Below, piece by piece: positions 43,693 to 52,899 of a stretch of DNA of 64,000 nucleotides. This stretch comes from Parasediminibacterium sp046546515. GTDB taxonomy: Bacteria; Bacteroidota; Bacteroidia; Chitinophagales; Chitinophagaceae. A model generated the notes under the pieces. It searched no databases and had not been told where the DNA came from. It worked only from the letters and a program-made list of their open reading frames with translations. Each line of letters begins with the position of its first letter. The first letter of the stretch is position 1. Made by a program: the position numbers and the translations under genes. The DNA lies in the NCBI RefSeq assembly GCF_046546515.1, contig NZ_JBKHKJ010000011.1:1-64000 (forward strand), read 5' to 3'.

Positions 43693-44354
43693 TAAACCCC
43701 CATCATCTCATCATAATAATAAACCTTTACTCCCTGCTCTCCTTTTTTTGCAGCAGCAACCATTGCGCCCGCAACATCATTGGCATCAATGGCTTTGTAT
43801 TTTCGCCAATTGCCTATTAGTAGAGCCGATACAGCCTTGAAAACAAATTTCCCAATCCCTTCTACCAATCTTACTTCATTTCTTACGCCTAATAAAAACG
43901 AAGGTCTGAATACATGAAAGCTCCCGAACCCAATGGTTGTAATGGCTTCTTCCACTTCGCCTTTTAATTTCAGGTAAAACCCTTTTGCCTTTGCATCTGC
44001 ACCCACGGAAGATACCAATAGGTATTGTGTAAAGCCCGCTGCTTTTGCCAGTTGTGCAGCATGTACGGGAATGTCAAAATCTATCTTTCTATAAGCTACT
44101 TTATCGCCTTTCATTTTTTTCTGGGTGGTGCCAATACAGCAAAAAAGGCAATCGCCTTTGCCCAGTTTCAGGGCAAAGTCTTCTAGATTGTTAAAGTCTA
44201 CTACCTGCACTTCTAATTTGGGGTTTTGGCTGGCAAGCGGCCTTCTTACCAATACCCTCACCACATCAAAAGCAGCATCGCTCAACAATTTTTCCATCAA
44301 CCTGCTGCCTATCAACCCAGTGGCGCCAACTATTACTGCTGTTTGTTTCTTCAT
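43689..44354 (-). CDS. NAD(P)-binding short-chain oxidoreductase, HTATIP2-like
   Basis: The 221-residue protein has the Rossmann motif VGATGLIGSRL (about 8-18) and the SSVGADAKAKGFYLKLKGEVE block (S, Y, K) of atypical NAD(P)H-binding proteins related to HTATIP2 and NmrA-type epimerases. The catalytic role is not known. The gene is convergent with the glycosyltransferase (four-base overlap of stops) and divergent from murB with an 18-base gap, so the two promoters must overlap. Confidence 0.85.
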   Translation of the reverse strand: MKKQTAVIVGATGLIGSRLMEKLLSDAAFDVVRVLVRRPLASQNPKLEVQVVDFNNLEDFALKLGKGDCLFCCIGTTQKKMKGDKVAYRKIDFDIPVHAAQLAKAAGFTQYLLVSSVGADAKAKGFYLKLKGEVEEAITTIGFGSFHVFRPSFLLGVRNEVRLVEGIGKFVFKAVSALLIGNWRKYKAIDANDVAGAMVAAAKKGEQGVKVYYYDEMMGVY

Positions 44355-44372
44355 ATTGCGTTATTTTGCCTC

Positions 44373-45404
44373 ATGCAAATGCAGCAAAATACTTCTTTAA
44401 AACCATATAATACATTTGGCATTGATGCCACTGCCCAATACTTTGCTAGTTTTAGCCGTGTGGAGGAGCTGGGAACCCTATTGGAATACCGCAACAACTT
44501 GTCCGTTGGCGGGATGCAAGCCCCCCTTTTAGTGTTGGGCGGCGGCAGCAATATTCTATTCACCAAAAATGTGGCAGGCCTAGTTTTAAAAAATGAATTA
44601 AAGGGTATTGAATTAATAAAAGAAGATGCAGACTATTATTATATAAAAGCGGCAGCAGGGGAAGTATGGCACGACTTGGTGATGTATTGCGTGGAAAATA
44701 ATTATGCTGGCCTTGAAAACCTAAGCCTGATACCAGGTAATGTGGGTGCAAGCCCCATACAAAACATCGGGGCTTATGGCGTTGAAATAAAAGATGTGTT
44801 TTACCAATTAGAGGCATACCATATACAGCACCATGCAATAGATATTTTTGGGAAAGATGATTGCTCTTTCGGCTATAGGGAAAGTATTTTTAAACAAGAA
44901 CTAAAGGGGCAATATATTATAGTAAGCGTTACTTTCCGCCTACCGAAAAAGCCTGTCTTAAATATTAGTTACGGGGCAATAAAGGAGGAATTGGAAAATA
45001 TGAAGGTGCAGGATGTTTCTATCAAAAATATTTCACAAGCAGTTATCAATATCCGCAGCAGTAAATTGCCAGACCCTAAACAAATAGGCAATGCGGGCAG
45101 TTTTTTTAAAAATCCCACGGTTTCTAAATTTCGAAGGCATGTTATAGTAGAAGAATTTCCCAAATTGGTGTCGTATCAGGTAGATGAAATGTATTATAAA
45201 TTGGCTGCTGGCTGGCTGATAGAGCAATGCGGCTGGAAAGGGTATAGAAAAGGGGATGCAGGCTGCCACGAAAAACAAGCTTTGGTACTGGTAAACTATG
45301 GCGGGGCAAAGGGGGAGGAGATTATTGCATTATCGCAAGAAATCATCGCATCGGTAGAAAAGAAATTTGGCGTGGTACTGGAAAGGGAAGTTAATGTGGT
45401 GTGA
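44373..45404 (+). CDS. murB: UDP-N-acetylenolpyruvoylglucosamine reductase
   Basis: The 343-residue protein is a type I MurB, near the usual 340 residues. It carries LKPYNTFGIDATA at the N-terminus, the FAD-binding GGGSNIL and IPGNVGASPIQNIGAYG, and the catalytic NAGSFFKNP and C-terminal GDAGCHEKQALVLVN. It reduces UDP-GlcNAc-enolpyruvate to UDP-MurNAc in peptidoglycan synthesis. The frame remains open 49 codons upstream, but that extension lies within the opposite gene and is rejected. A nearby TTATTTTG could be a weak -7 element. Confidence 0.95.
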   Translation: MQMQQNTSLKPYNTFGIDATAQYFASFSRVEELGTLLEYRNNLSVGGMQAPLLVLGGGSNILFTKNVAGLVLKNELKGIELIKEDADYYYIKAAAGEVWHDLVMYCVENNYAGLENLSLIPGNVGASPIQNIGAYGVEIKDVFYQLEAYHIQHHAIDIFGKDDCSFGYRESIFKQELKGQYIIVSVTFRLPKKPVLNISYGAIKEELENMKVQDVSIKNISQAVINIRSSKLPDPKQIGNAGSFFKNPTVSKFRRHVIVEEFPKLVSYQVDEMYYKLAAGWLIEQCGWKGYRKGDAGCHEKQALVLVNYGGAKGEEIIALSQEIIASVEKKFGVVLEREVNVV

Positions 45405-45444
45405 GGAGGCAAAGAGGCAATAAGGAAGGAGGCAAAGAGTTTTT

Positions 45445-45710
45445 TACCACAAAGGACACAAGGAATAGGAAACACAAGGTACACAAGGCGATAGACATAA
45501 AAAAAAGGCACAAGAAGTATGCGCAATCTCTAATATATTAATATATGGCGGGGTTTCCGCATAGCCTTGTTTCTTTTTGCCCCTCTTTTCGCTGCCCCCT
45601 TTAGGGGGATGAGGGGGCGGGGGTTGGGGGCAGTGTAACGTAATAAATAAATATTGGGTATTTTCACCTTGTGTACTTTGTGTAAATTCTTTGTGTGCCT
45701 TGTGGTTAAA
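45445..45710. repeat. Dispersed inverted-repeat element copy 1
   Basis: The element begins ACCACAAAGGACACAAGG and ends CCTTGTGTGCCTTG-type sequence followed by TGGTTAAA, with roughly 50-bp imperfect inverted ends. The interior (for example TTTCCGCATAGCCTTGT) matches copy 2 at 46271-46496. It fills the gap before aroK. It has no coding content; short frames within it are artefacts of the repeat. Confidence 0.85.
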
Positions 45711-45776
45711 TTTTTCCTTTTTGCATAGCATAACTTTGCCGCCTTTGCGGTTAAACAATTAATTACAATAAGATTC

Positions 45777-46274
45777 ATGAGGATATTCCTAATAGGCATG
45801 ATGGGCAGCGGCAAAAGTTATTGCGCCAAGCTGTTGGCTAAGAAATTAAAGACCAGCCACTACGACCTTGACAACCTAATAGAGCTGGCGGAAGAAAAAA
45901 CAATTGCCGAGATTTTTGAAGAGGATGGCGAGCCTTATTTCCGCCAAAAAGAAGCAGAGATACTCCGCTGGTTTGCCGAGAAGAAGGTTTTTGTAGCGGC
46001 AACTGGCGGCGGCACGCCTTGTTTCCATGATAACATGAAATGGATGAACCAAAACGGTATTACTGTTTGGCTAAATGAGCCTGTGGCAGTGCTTGTAAAC
46101 AGGCTAAAAGCAGAAAAAGCGCACCGCCCGCTCATAAAAGACCTAAGCGATGACGAACTGTATGCCTTTTTAGAAAATAAATTGGCAGAACGTAGGCCAT
46201 TTTACGAAACAGCCACGCATATAATAGAATACTCGTCTATGAAGGAAAAAGATTTCTTGAAGCTGTTTATTTAA
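45777..46274 (+). CDS. aroK: Shikimate kinase
   Basis: The 165-residue protein has Walker A GMMGSGKS (7-14), the shikimate-binding DLDNLIE and FRQKEAEIL segments, GGGTP near residue 78 and the lid arginine in AHRPLI. It phosphorylates shikimate in aromatic amino-acid synthesis. The gene is bracketed by two copies of the dispersed element; its TAA stop lies in the first bases of the downstream copy, so that element inserted, or formed, at the very end of the gene. Confidence 0.94.
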   Translation: MRIFLIGMMGSGKSYCAKLLAKKLKTSHYDLDNLIELAEEKTIAEIFEEDGEPYFRQKEAEILRWFAEKKVFVAATGGGTPCFHDNMKWMNQNGITVWLNEPVAVLVNRLKAEKAHRPLIKDLSDDELYAFLENKLAERRPFYETATHIIEYSSMKEKDFLKLFI

Positions 46275-46496
46275 CCACAAGGCACACAAGGGAAAGGAAA
46301 CACAAGGTACACAAAAACAATAGGCATATTAAGCTACAATGAATTTGCACAATCTCGAAAAACCGCTGAGTTTCCGCATAGCCTTGTGCTTATTTGCCCC
46401 CTTTAGGGAGTTGGGGGCAGAGCAACGTAATACCTATATTTTGCGTATTTCACCTAGTGTTCTTTGTGTAAATCCTTTGTGAACCTTGTGGTAAAA
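46271..46496. repeat. Dispersed inverted-repeat element copy 2
   Basis: TTAACCACAAGGCACACAAGG at the left end, containing the aroK stop, is mirrored by CCTTGTGGTAAAA at the right. Interior blocks match copy 1 and more weakly the copy at 52628-52844. Confidence 0.85.
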
Positions 46497-46540
46497 TTTC
46501 TTTTGTTTTGCGCAAGCAAATTCAAAATAAAGAAGCCCCA

Positions 46541-46575
46541 ACTCAAAATTTAAAATTCAACATTCAAAATAATTC
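46541..46575. repeat. Five-unit heptamer array before DUF423 gene
   Basis: Units ACTCAAA, ATTTAAA, ATTCAAC, ATTCAAA and ATAATTC end three bases before the ATG of the next gene. Confidence 0.7.
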
Positions 46576-46578
46576 ACG

Positions 46579-46977
46579 ATGCACAAAGGTTATATTAAAA
46601 CGGCTGCTTTCCTCGGGGCTTTGTCAGTAATGCTAGGGGCTTTTGCAGCGCATGGGCTAAAGCAAATTGCCACTGAGCAAACAGTTGCCATTTTTGAAAC
46701 AGGTGTACGCTATCAGTTTTACCATGTGTTTGCTTTGGCATTGGCTGCGCTGCTGTACAAAACCTATCCCAATAAGTTAATTAGCGCCTCTGGCATTTTG
46801 TTTATGCTGGGTATAGGGTTCTTTAGTGGCTCTCTTTATGCGCTTACTTACAAAACAATTTATAATATTAATGCGTTGGATGGCGTGGTGTTTTTAACAC
46901 CCATCGGCGGTGTTTTTTTTATAGCGGGCTGGTTATGCCTGTCTTTGGGGATAAAAGACGCCATCATAAAAGAATAA
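46579..46977 (+). CDS. DUF423 membrane protein
   Basis: The 132-residue protein has four hydrophobic segments and the DUF423 signatures GAFAAHGLK near the N-terminus, YQFYHVFALALAALLY and LTPIGGVFFIAGWLCL. It is an inner-membrane protein (YgdD-like) of unknown function. A heptamer array lies directly upstream. Confidence 0.9.
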   Translation: MHKGYIKTAAFLGALSVMLGAFAAHGLKQIATEQTVAIFETGVRYQFYHVFALALAALLYKTYPNKLISASGILFMLGIGFFSGSLYALTYKTIYNINALDGVVFLTPIGGVFFIAGWLCLSLGIKDAIIKE

Positions 46978-47128
46978 TTTCTTATTGTGCAAAAGTTGCA
47001 GTTTGTATCGTAAAACAGGGTGCTTAGCAGGAACGGCATGTAGTGTAAACCATATTATATAGCTGCAAAAAATATACAACTTACCCACCAAAGCCCCCAG
47101 CTTTTGTTATAAACACTACTTTTGTAGG

Positions 47129-48256
47129 ATGCAGTTAGATTTTCATCAGATTGGTCTCATCGGTTTTGTCATTTTTTGCTTGGTTGCTGCTATCCAAGTA
47201 TTTTACTATGTTTTTTTGTTCAGGCGGCTGGCAGTTTACCAAGCACCACCACCTTCAAATAACCACAAGGAGCCAGTATCAGTCATTATCTGTGCAAGGG
47301 ACGAAGCAGATAATTTGGTAAACAACCTGCCAGGCATATTGGTGCAGGAATACCCTGACAAGCACGAGATTATTGTGGTGAATGACAATTCTACCGACCA
47401 GAGCAAGTATATTATCGAAGAATTTATGAAGGCTTTTGACACCTTGCAGCATTTGCAATTAAAGCAAGAGGCCAAGATGATAATTGGTAAGAAGTTCCCT
47501 TTGTCAATGGGCATTAAAACGGCCAAGCATGAAGTGCTATTGCTGACCGATGCTGATTGTGTGCCTGCTTCCGAGCATTGGGTAAAACAATTCCAAGATG
47601 CTTATAGAGATGGGATAGAAATTGTTTTGGGCTATGGGGCATACCATAAAAAAGAGGGCGTCCTAAACAAAATTATCCGTTTCGAGACCTTTCATTCTGC
47701 CATGCAATATTTTTCTTATGCCCTAGCGGGGATACCCTATATGGGCGTGGGCAGAAACCTAAGTTATAAAAGGGACGTGTTCATGCGGAACAAAGGTTTT
47801 TCGTCTATTAATATGATACCCAGCGGTGACGATGATTTGTTTATTAATAGGGTAGCAACCAAAAGCAATACTGCCATTTTAATAGACCCTGCCTCGCATA
47901 CGCTTAGCGAAGCAAAAGCTACTTGGAGCGACTGGTTGAAACAAAAGTACCGCCATTATACCACTACCAAGTATTACCAGCCCAAGCATAAGCTTTGGCT
48001 AGGTTTGTATTCTGTTAGTTTTGGGTTGTTGTACCCACTTGCTTTTTTATCTGCTATTTTCTTTTCTTGGTGGATGGCATTGGTTGTATTAGCATTTCGT
48101 TGGTTAGTACAGGCTTTTGTTTATTATGGCGGCATGAAAAAGCTGAATGAGTTTGACTTGTTCCCGTTTTTTATATTGTTCGATATATGGATGTTCTTTT
48201 ATTACATCGTAGCCGTGCCTTCGCTATGGAGAAAGCCCAAAAGGACGTGGAACTAA
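47129..48256 (+). CDS. Membrane-anchored family 2 glycosyltransferase
   Basis: The 375-residue protein has an N-terminal membrane segment (about 8-30), a GT2 domain with SVIICARDEADN, IIVVNDNSTDQS and the DxD-type LLTDADC, an acceptor-side ED-like GDDDLF and a KYRHY motif, and two or three C-terminal membrane helices (about 280-360). It is predicted to polymerise or transfer sugars at the inner membrane. TACTTTTG at 47117-47124 is a -7-like element unusually close to the start codon. Confidence 0.9.
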   Translation: MQLDFHQIGLIGFVIFCLVAAIQVFYYVFLFRRLAVYQAPPPSNNHKEPVSVIICARDEADNLVNNLPGILVQEYPDKHEIIVVNDNSTDQSKYIIEEFMKAFDTLQHLQLKQEAKMIIGKKFPLSMGIKTAKHEVLLLTDADCVPASEHWVKQFQDAYRDGIEIVLGYGAYHKKEGVLNKIIRFETFHSAMQYFSYALAGIPYMGVGRNLSYKRDVFMRNKGFSSINMIPSGDDDLFINRVATKSNTAILIDPASHTLSEAKATWSDWLKQKYRHYTTTKYYQPKHKLWLGLYSVSFGLLYPLAFLSAIFFSWWMALVVLAFRWLVQAFVYYGGMKKLNEFDLFPFFILFDIWMFFYYIVAVPSLWRKPKRTWN

Positions 48257-48298
48257 TTGATAGTTGACAATTGACAATTCATAACTCATAATTCATAA
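48257..48298. repeat. Six-unit heptamer array before rsmG
   Basis: Units TTGATAG, TTGACAA, TTGACAA, TTCATAA, CTCATAA and TTCATAA run from one base after the glycosyltransferase stop and end nine bases before the rsmG start. Confidence 0.8.
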
Positions 48299-48307
48299 TT
48301 CCCTCGG

Positions 48308-48934
48308 ATGGATATTTTATACAAATATTTTGCAGATTTCACGCCTATACAAATTGCACAGCTAGAGGCATTGGAGGGCTTGTACAAGGAATGGAACGAG
48401 AAAATAAATGTTGTTTCCCGCAAGGATATTGACCATATTTACACGCACCATGTGTTGCATAGCCTTAGCATAGCTACCATTGCTGGCTTTCAGCCAGGCA
48501 TGGAAGTAATAGATATTGGCTGCGGCGGCGGCTTCCCCGGCGTGCCATTGGCTATCTTTTTTCCCGAAGTGAAATTCCATTTGGTAGATAGCATTGGCAA
48601 AAAACTAAAAGTGGTAGAAGCTGTTGCCGAAGGTGCAGGCATTAAAAACATAACCACTCAGCACACCCGTGCCGAGGAAATTAAAAGCCGAAAGTTCCAT
48701 TTTGCTGTAAGCCGAGCAGTCGCGCCATTAAAAGAATTGTGGCAATGGTCTGCACCCTTACTACGGAAGGGTAGTTCCGCCACTATACCCAATGGTCTTA
48801 TCTGCCTGAAAGGCGGCGACCTGCACCAAGAAATTGCGGATAGCCCCACCCGGCCAAGGCTACAACCTATCCATGATATATTCCAAGAGGAGTATTTTTT
48901 GGAGAAGTTTATTTTATATGTGGAGAAGCCCTAG
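48308..48934 (+). CDS. rsmG: 16S rRNA (guanine-N7)-methyltransferase
   Basis: The 208-residue protein has the RsmG SAM-binding motif VIDIGCGGGFPGVPLAI and the following HLVDSIGKK, FAVSRAVAPL, plus the N-terminal NVVSRKD segment. RsmG methylates N7 of G527 (E. coli numbering) in 16S rRNA. Length and motifs are standard. A heptamer array fills the whole gap before it. Confidence 0.95.
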   Translation: MDILYKYFADFTPIQIAQLEALEGLYKEWNEKINVVSRKDIDHIYTHHVLHSLSIATIAGFQPGMEVIDIGCGGGFPGVPLAIFFPEVKFHLVDSIGKKLKVVEAVAEGAGIKNITTQHTRAEEIKSRKFHFAVSRAVAPLKELWQWSAPLLRKGSSATIPNGLICLKGGDLHQEIADSPTRPRLQPIHDIFQEEYFLEKFILYVEKP

Positions 48935-48937
48935 TGC

Positions 48938-49444
48938 CTAGATAGCAATTTTATATTTTTTTAACATATCACAAAGTATATCAAAATCTTGGGTTTGATA
49001 TGAATCTATGTCTATTTCATTGTTGTTGTCTAATTGCAAAAGGATTCTTGTTCCTTCATAGACTGTTATTATCCCACTTCTTGTAGAGGTTTTTATAATT
49101 TGTGGTGATGCATTGATTTTATTTATTTTGGTAAAAGGAATTTCAATTTTGGACATTAAAAGTGGGTACTTGATTTGTAAACCATCTTTGTCAAGTATTA
49201 TAGTTTTTATTTTGAAAACATAAAAGTTGCACATAGCAAAACAAAGAATAAAAAACAATTCAATACTATAGAAAATTATAAAACTAGCTACACCAGTTAT
49301 TTCTTTTCGTGTTGTATATAAAGAATAAGATAGCGTTCCAAATAATAATATACCAGCAATTAAAATGATAATGCCTCTTATTGTTGGTCTAAATATATAG
49401 GGTGTATTAATTGAGCTTATTTCCATAAATCTAGTATACATCAT
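48938..49444 (-). CDS. Membrane protein with PH-like domain, unknown function
   Basis: The product of about 168 residues has two membrane helices near its N-terminus (IIILIAGILLFGTL, IELFFILCFAMCNF), then a beta-rich domain with ILDKDGLQIKYPLL, typical of bacterial PH-like (bPH2-type) regions. Several starts are possible; the ATG at 49462 overlaps the U-run of an upstream terminator, so 49444 (or 49426) is preferred. No family is firmly recognised. Its stop is four bases from the rsmG stop. Confidence 0.7.
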   Translation of the reverse strand: MMYTRFMEISSINTPYIFRPTIRGIIILIAGILLFGTLSYSLYTTRKEITGVASFIIFYSIELFFILCFAMCNFYVFKIKTIILDKDGLQIKYPLLMSKIEIPFTKINKINASPQIIKTSTRSGIITVYEGTRILLQLDNNNEIDIDSYQTQDFDILCDMLKKYKIAI

Positions 49445-49452
49445 TATGTTTA

Positions 49453-49485
49453 AAAAAGCCATTGGTGCATAGCGAACGGCTTTTT
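49453..49485 (-). terminator. Stem-loop with T-run upstream of the PH-like gene
   Basis: On the minus strand AAAAGCC pairs with GGCTTTT across a loop of about 17 bases and is followed by T-residues. It would end transcription from the hydrolase upstream and argues against the earliest start of the next gene. Confidence 0.5.
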
Positions 49486-49535
49486 GTGTATAGGTTAAAA
49501 ATGTGTTTGTTGTAGCAGCATGTGGGGAAAAGATT

Positions 49536-49564
49536 AAAAATCCTGCTTATTGCTCACGCAGGAT
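49536..49564 (-). terminator. Terminator after alpha/beta hydrolase
   Basis: On the minus strand ATCCTGC pairs with GCAGGAT around an 11-base loop and is followed by five T residues counted with the stem end. It lies about 47 bases past the hydrolase stop. Confidence 0.65.
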
Positions 49565-49610
49565 GCGCTTCACTAACATCCCGCCCAGCGAAAAAATAAG
49601 AATAGATGGT

Positions 49611-50549
49611 TCACTGATTTAAAAAGGCTGAGACATCTTCTATCCAATCTTGCTTATACTTAATTAGATAATCTTCATGTCCAGCAAGTGGATATGTTTT
49701 AAGTATTTTTTTACCTAGTAAATTTGAGTAGATATTTTCAATTTCCGCTCTGCTTACTTTGTCATCTTGCTCCCCATAAAGCAAAAGGGTTGGACATGTT
49801 ATTTTATTGGCATAATTAATAGGGTTATGTCCAAAAGCCCAAAAGCCATTTTGAATGCCTCCCCAAAAAACTAAAAGCCCCGCCATAGGGAAAATAGGCA
49901 CCCTCATTGTCCTAAATCTAGCACAAGTTGTTTGATACATTGAACCAAAAGGGCATTCGATAATAATACCTTTTGGCTTTATTGAATAATCATTAATTGA
50001 TTTCATAATGGCTACTGCCCCTAGTGAAGTGCCAAATAAATAAATATTATTTTCGCCTGTTTTTTTCAAATAGTCAAAACAAGTTTTCACTTCTTCGGCT
50101 TCCTTAAATCCTATGGTAGTTTGATTGCCTTCTGAGCCACCACTGCCCATAAAATCTACTAGCAGCGTACTATAGCCTTGTTTGATAAATTCATTAGATT
50201 TCCCAATCAATGAAGACTTATTCCCACCATAACCATGAAATAAAATAATAGTTCCTTTTGAATTTTCGGTTTGTATATGCCAGCATTCAATAACCTTATT
50301 ACTTTGTAAATTAAACGTATTGAATGCCTCTTTAGGCAATATGCCATTTACGGGTCTTGGGTTATCAATACCAAAAAGTAATGTTTGTATTTTTTTGATA
50401 GTCGAAAGTCTTTCAACTTTTGTTTTAATCACTTTTTCATCTGTGTAATGGGTAAACTTATAAGCGTGAAAAAAAGCAATCAAGTTCATAAAAGCAAAAA
50501 TCATTACAAATGACCAAAGTATGCTCTTTACTAATTTCCTAACTTTCAT
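49611..50549 (-). CDS. Membrane-anchored alpha/beta hydrolase
   Basis: The 312-residue protein has an N-terminal hydrophobic anchor (about 10-30), an oxyanion segment IILFHGYGGN, the nucleophile in GTSLGAVA (about residue 174), the acid in YGEQDDKV and the histidine in AGHEDY. This is a complete serine hydrolase triad of the type named BAAT/abhydrolase in the DUF/YqkD-like group. Substrate is unknown; a lipid or peptide ester is possible. Located outside the inner membrane or in the periplasm by its anchor. Confidence 0.85.
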   Translation of the reverse strand: MKVRKLVKSILWSFVMIFAFMNLIAFFHAYKFTHYTDEKVIKTKVERLSTIKKIQTLLFGIDNPRPVNGILPKEAFNTFNLQSNKVIECWHIQTENSKGTIILFHGYGGNKSSLIGKSNEFIKQGYSTLLVDFMGSGGSEGNQTTIGFKEAEEVKTCFDYLKKTGENNIYLFGTSLGAVAIMKSINDYSIKPKGIIIECPFGSMYQTTCARFRTMRVPIFPMAGLLVFWGGIQNGFWAFGHNPINYANKITCPTLLLYGEQDDKVSRAEIENIYSNLLGKKILKTYPLAGHEDYLIKYKQDWIEDVSAFLNQ

Positions 50550-50613
50550 CCTTTCTAAAGTTTAATCCTTCAACTTCTTGTTAAACTAGAAATAATAAGT
50601 ATTTTTAGTTATA

Positions 50614-52539
50614 TTACTTCTCCCCAATCGCTGGCATTGTTTCCTCTAACCATTTGTAAAACTCCCTTTGCCAAACTTGTGCGTTTTGGGCACTTAGTAC
50701 CCAATGGTTTTCTTCCGGCAGGTACAGGAATTTGCTTTTGATGCCTTTTAGCTGTGCAGCTTGAAAAGCTTGCTGACCTTGTTCTATAGATACACGGAAA
50801 TCTTTACCGCCTTGCACAATCATGATAGGCGTGTTCCATTTTTCTACAAAATTGCTGGGGCTTTGGCTGAAAGAGCGTTGGGCTACAGGGTTATTTTTCT
50901 CCCAATAAGCACCACCTTTTTCCCAGTTTTCAAAAAACAATTCATCGGTAGTGCCGTACATGCTCCTAAAATCGAAGATGCCATCGTGTGCGATAAATGT
51001 TTTAAAACGGCCCTGATGCAATCCTTCCAAGGCAAACACGGAGAAGCCGCCAAAACTTGCCCCCACGCAACCACGACGGTTAGTGTCTACAAATTTTTCT
51101 TTGCTCACCGCATCTATGGCGCTTAAATAGTCACGCATTACTTGCCCGCCCCAATCCTTGCTTACTTCTTCGTTCCATTTGGTGCCAAAACCTGGCATGC
51201 CACGGCGACATGGTGCTACAATAATATATCCTTGCGAAGCCATCAATTGCATGTTCCAACGGAAAGAATAAAATTGTGTCAACGCTACTTGCGGGCCACC
51301 TTGGCAATACAAGAGTGTAGGATATTTTTTACTAGAATCAAAGCCTGGTGGGTAAATTACCCAAACCAACATTTTTTTATGGTCGGTTGTGGTTACAAAC
51401 TTGCGTTCTGTTTTGCAGAGGCCGAGTGTTTTATAGGTGCCATCGTTTATATGGGTCAATTGTTTCATGGCCCCTGTGGCTATGTTTAAAGTGTATAATT
51501 CGGCAGCATGGTTCATATCTGTGCGACTTACTACTAATGTGTCGCCGCTTTGCCCTACCACGCCTGTAATGTCAAAGTCGCCTTTGGTTATCTGCCTGAT
51601 TACGGGCAACATTTTAGTAAGGCCCGGATATACTACAGAAAATAATTGTATCGTTCCATTGATAGGTGCCCAAAAGAAAATTGTTTTTCCATCGTCTGCC
51701 CATTTAAAACCTTCCACATGAATTTCATCCCTGCTTCTGGTGAGGTTCATAGAAGTAGTGCCGTTTGAAACCACTAAATCTTGCTTGTCACTCTCATAGC
51801 CATCCCTTTTCATTTGCAGCCAGGCTAACTCACCTTTGCTGTTATAGGCTGGAGCAATATCGTAGCCTTTGTTGCTTTCCGTCAAGTTTTTTGTTTTGCC
51901 TGTGGAAATATCATACTCGTACAAATCGGTATTGGTGCTTACCGCATAATTTGTCCCGAAAGATTTTTTGGTTACGTATAAAACATGTTTGCTATCGGGG
52001 TTCCAAATAAAATCTTCGCCACCGCCGGAAGGTTTTTGTGGGCAGTCAAAAGGTTCGTTGGGCATAATGTCTTTCAAATCTGCCGGGCGGCCGTTTACAT
52101 GGTTGGCCAAAAAAACATGGCTAAACTTTCCATCTTCCCAAGTATCCCAATGGCGGTAATTGAGCGACGTATAAACATAGGCATTTGCCTTTGGCAAATC
52201 TGGGTACAAATCTGTAGCGTTTACTTTTTTTACCAACGTATCCTCACTGGTCAACATATATTGCCCATCTGGTGAAACTTTATCGTTGGGCAACAATGTA
52301 TCTGCTTCTTCTACTTCTGTGGGTTTGCCCCCTTCAATTGGGATGGTAAAATATTTAGTCCTGCTGCTATTGGCATCTATATCGGGCTTGGTAACGGCGA
52401 ATACAATTTTCTTTTTGTCTTTTGTAATGCCCATGCCACCAACCCTGCCCAATTTCCAGAGCAATTCGGGTGTCATTTTGTTTTGCGCGGTAACGGAACT
52501 GGCAAGACCTATGGCTACAACAAGCAGCAAATTTTTCAT
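50614..52539 (-). CDS. S9 family prolyl oligopeptidase-like peptidase
   Basis: The 641-residue protein has a signal peptide (ending VTAQ), a beta-propeller-like region (about 30-390) and a C-terminal alpha/beta hydrolase domain with GASFGGFS (Ser, about residue 495), VQGGKDFRV (Asp) and PEENHWV (His). It fits the S9C/dipeptidyl-peptidase-like group, which removes dipeptides or short oligopeptides in the periplasm of Bacteroidota. Triad and length are standard. The gene stands alone. Confidence 0.92.
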   Translation of the reverse strand: MKNLLLVVAIGLASSVTAQNKMTPELLWKLGRVGGMGITKDKKKIVFAVTKPDIDANSSRTKYFTIPIEGGKPTEVEEADTLLPNDKVSPDGQYMLTSEDTLVKKVNATDLYPDLPKANAYVYTSLNYRHWDTWEDGKFSHVFLANHVNGRPADLKDIMPNEPFDCPQKPSGGGEDFIWNPDSKHVLYVTKKSFGTNYAVSTNTDLYEYDISTGKTKNLTESNKGYDIAPAYNSKGELAWLQMKRDGYESDKQDLVVSNGTTSMNLTRSRDEIHVEGFKWADDGKTIFFWAPINGTIQLFSVVYPGLTKMLPVIRQITKGDFDITGVVGQSGDTLVVSRTDMNHAAELYTLNIATGAMKQLTHINDGTYKTLGLCKTERKFVTTTDHKKMLVWVIYPPGFDSSKKYPTLLYCQGGPQVALTQFYSFRWNMQLMASQGYIIVAPCRRGMPGFGTKWNEEVSKDWGGQVMRDYLSAIDAVSKEKFVDTNRRGCVGASFGGFSVFALEGLHQGRFKTFIAHDGIFDFRSMYGTTDELFFENWEKGGAYWEKNNPVAQRSFSQSPSNFVEKWNTPIMIVQGGKDFRVSIEQGQQAFQAAQLKGIKSKFLYLPEENHWVLSAQNAQVWQREFYKWLEETMPAIGEK

Positions 52540-52627
52540 ATTATCCTTATTAAAATCGTTGAAATACTAATTAAGGGCAAAATAGCAATATTCAATGGAT
52601 TTTCGAGAAATGTTTGTTGTAAGGGCC

Positions 52628-52844
52628 TTAACCACAAGGGACACAAGGAATAGTAAACACAAAGTACACAAAGGAAATAGGCGTTTGTAGTACACAAAGT
52701 ATTTCTGAAACCTTAATAATAGGAGAGTGCCGCATGTCTTTGTGTTCTAAAGAGCAACGTTTATTTTGGTTTAACTAAGTTTTAAAAATTTACTTAAAAT
52801 CTTTGTGCCCTTTGTGTAAATTCCTTGTGCTCCTTGTGGTTAAA
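52628..52844. repeat. Dispersed inverted-repeat element copy 3
   Basis: TTAACCACAAGGGACACAAGG at the left is mirrored by CCTTGTGCTCCTTGTGGTTAA-type sequence at the right (about 50-bp imperfect inverted ends). The interior contains GTGCCGCATGTCTTTGTG, related to the interior of copies 1 and 2. It accounts for most of the 360-base gap before the nucleoid-associated gene. Confidence 0.85.
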
Positions 52845-52899
52845 GTAAATCCCCAAAAACTTTTGCACTTTAATCCATTCCCTGCCTTTCTTTGCAGGT

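Noticed and set aside
44226..44372. N-terminal extension of MurB
   Set aside because: It lies inside the opposite-strand oxidoreductase gene and exceeds usual MurB length.
45444..45814. Minus-strand hypothetical proteins
   Set aside because: The frames are made of repeat-element sequence (lysine-, histidine- and glutamine-rich translations) and have no family features.
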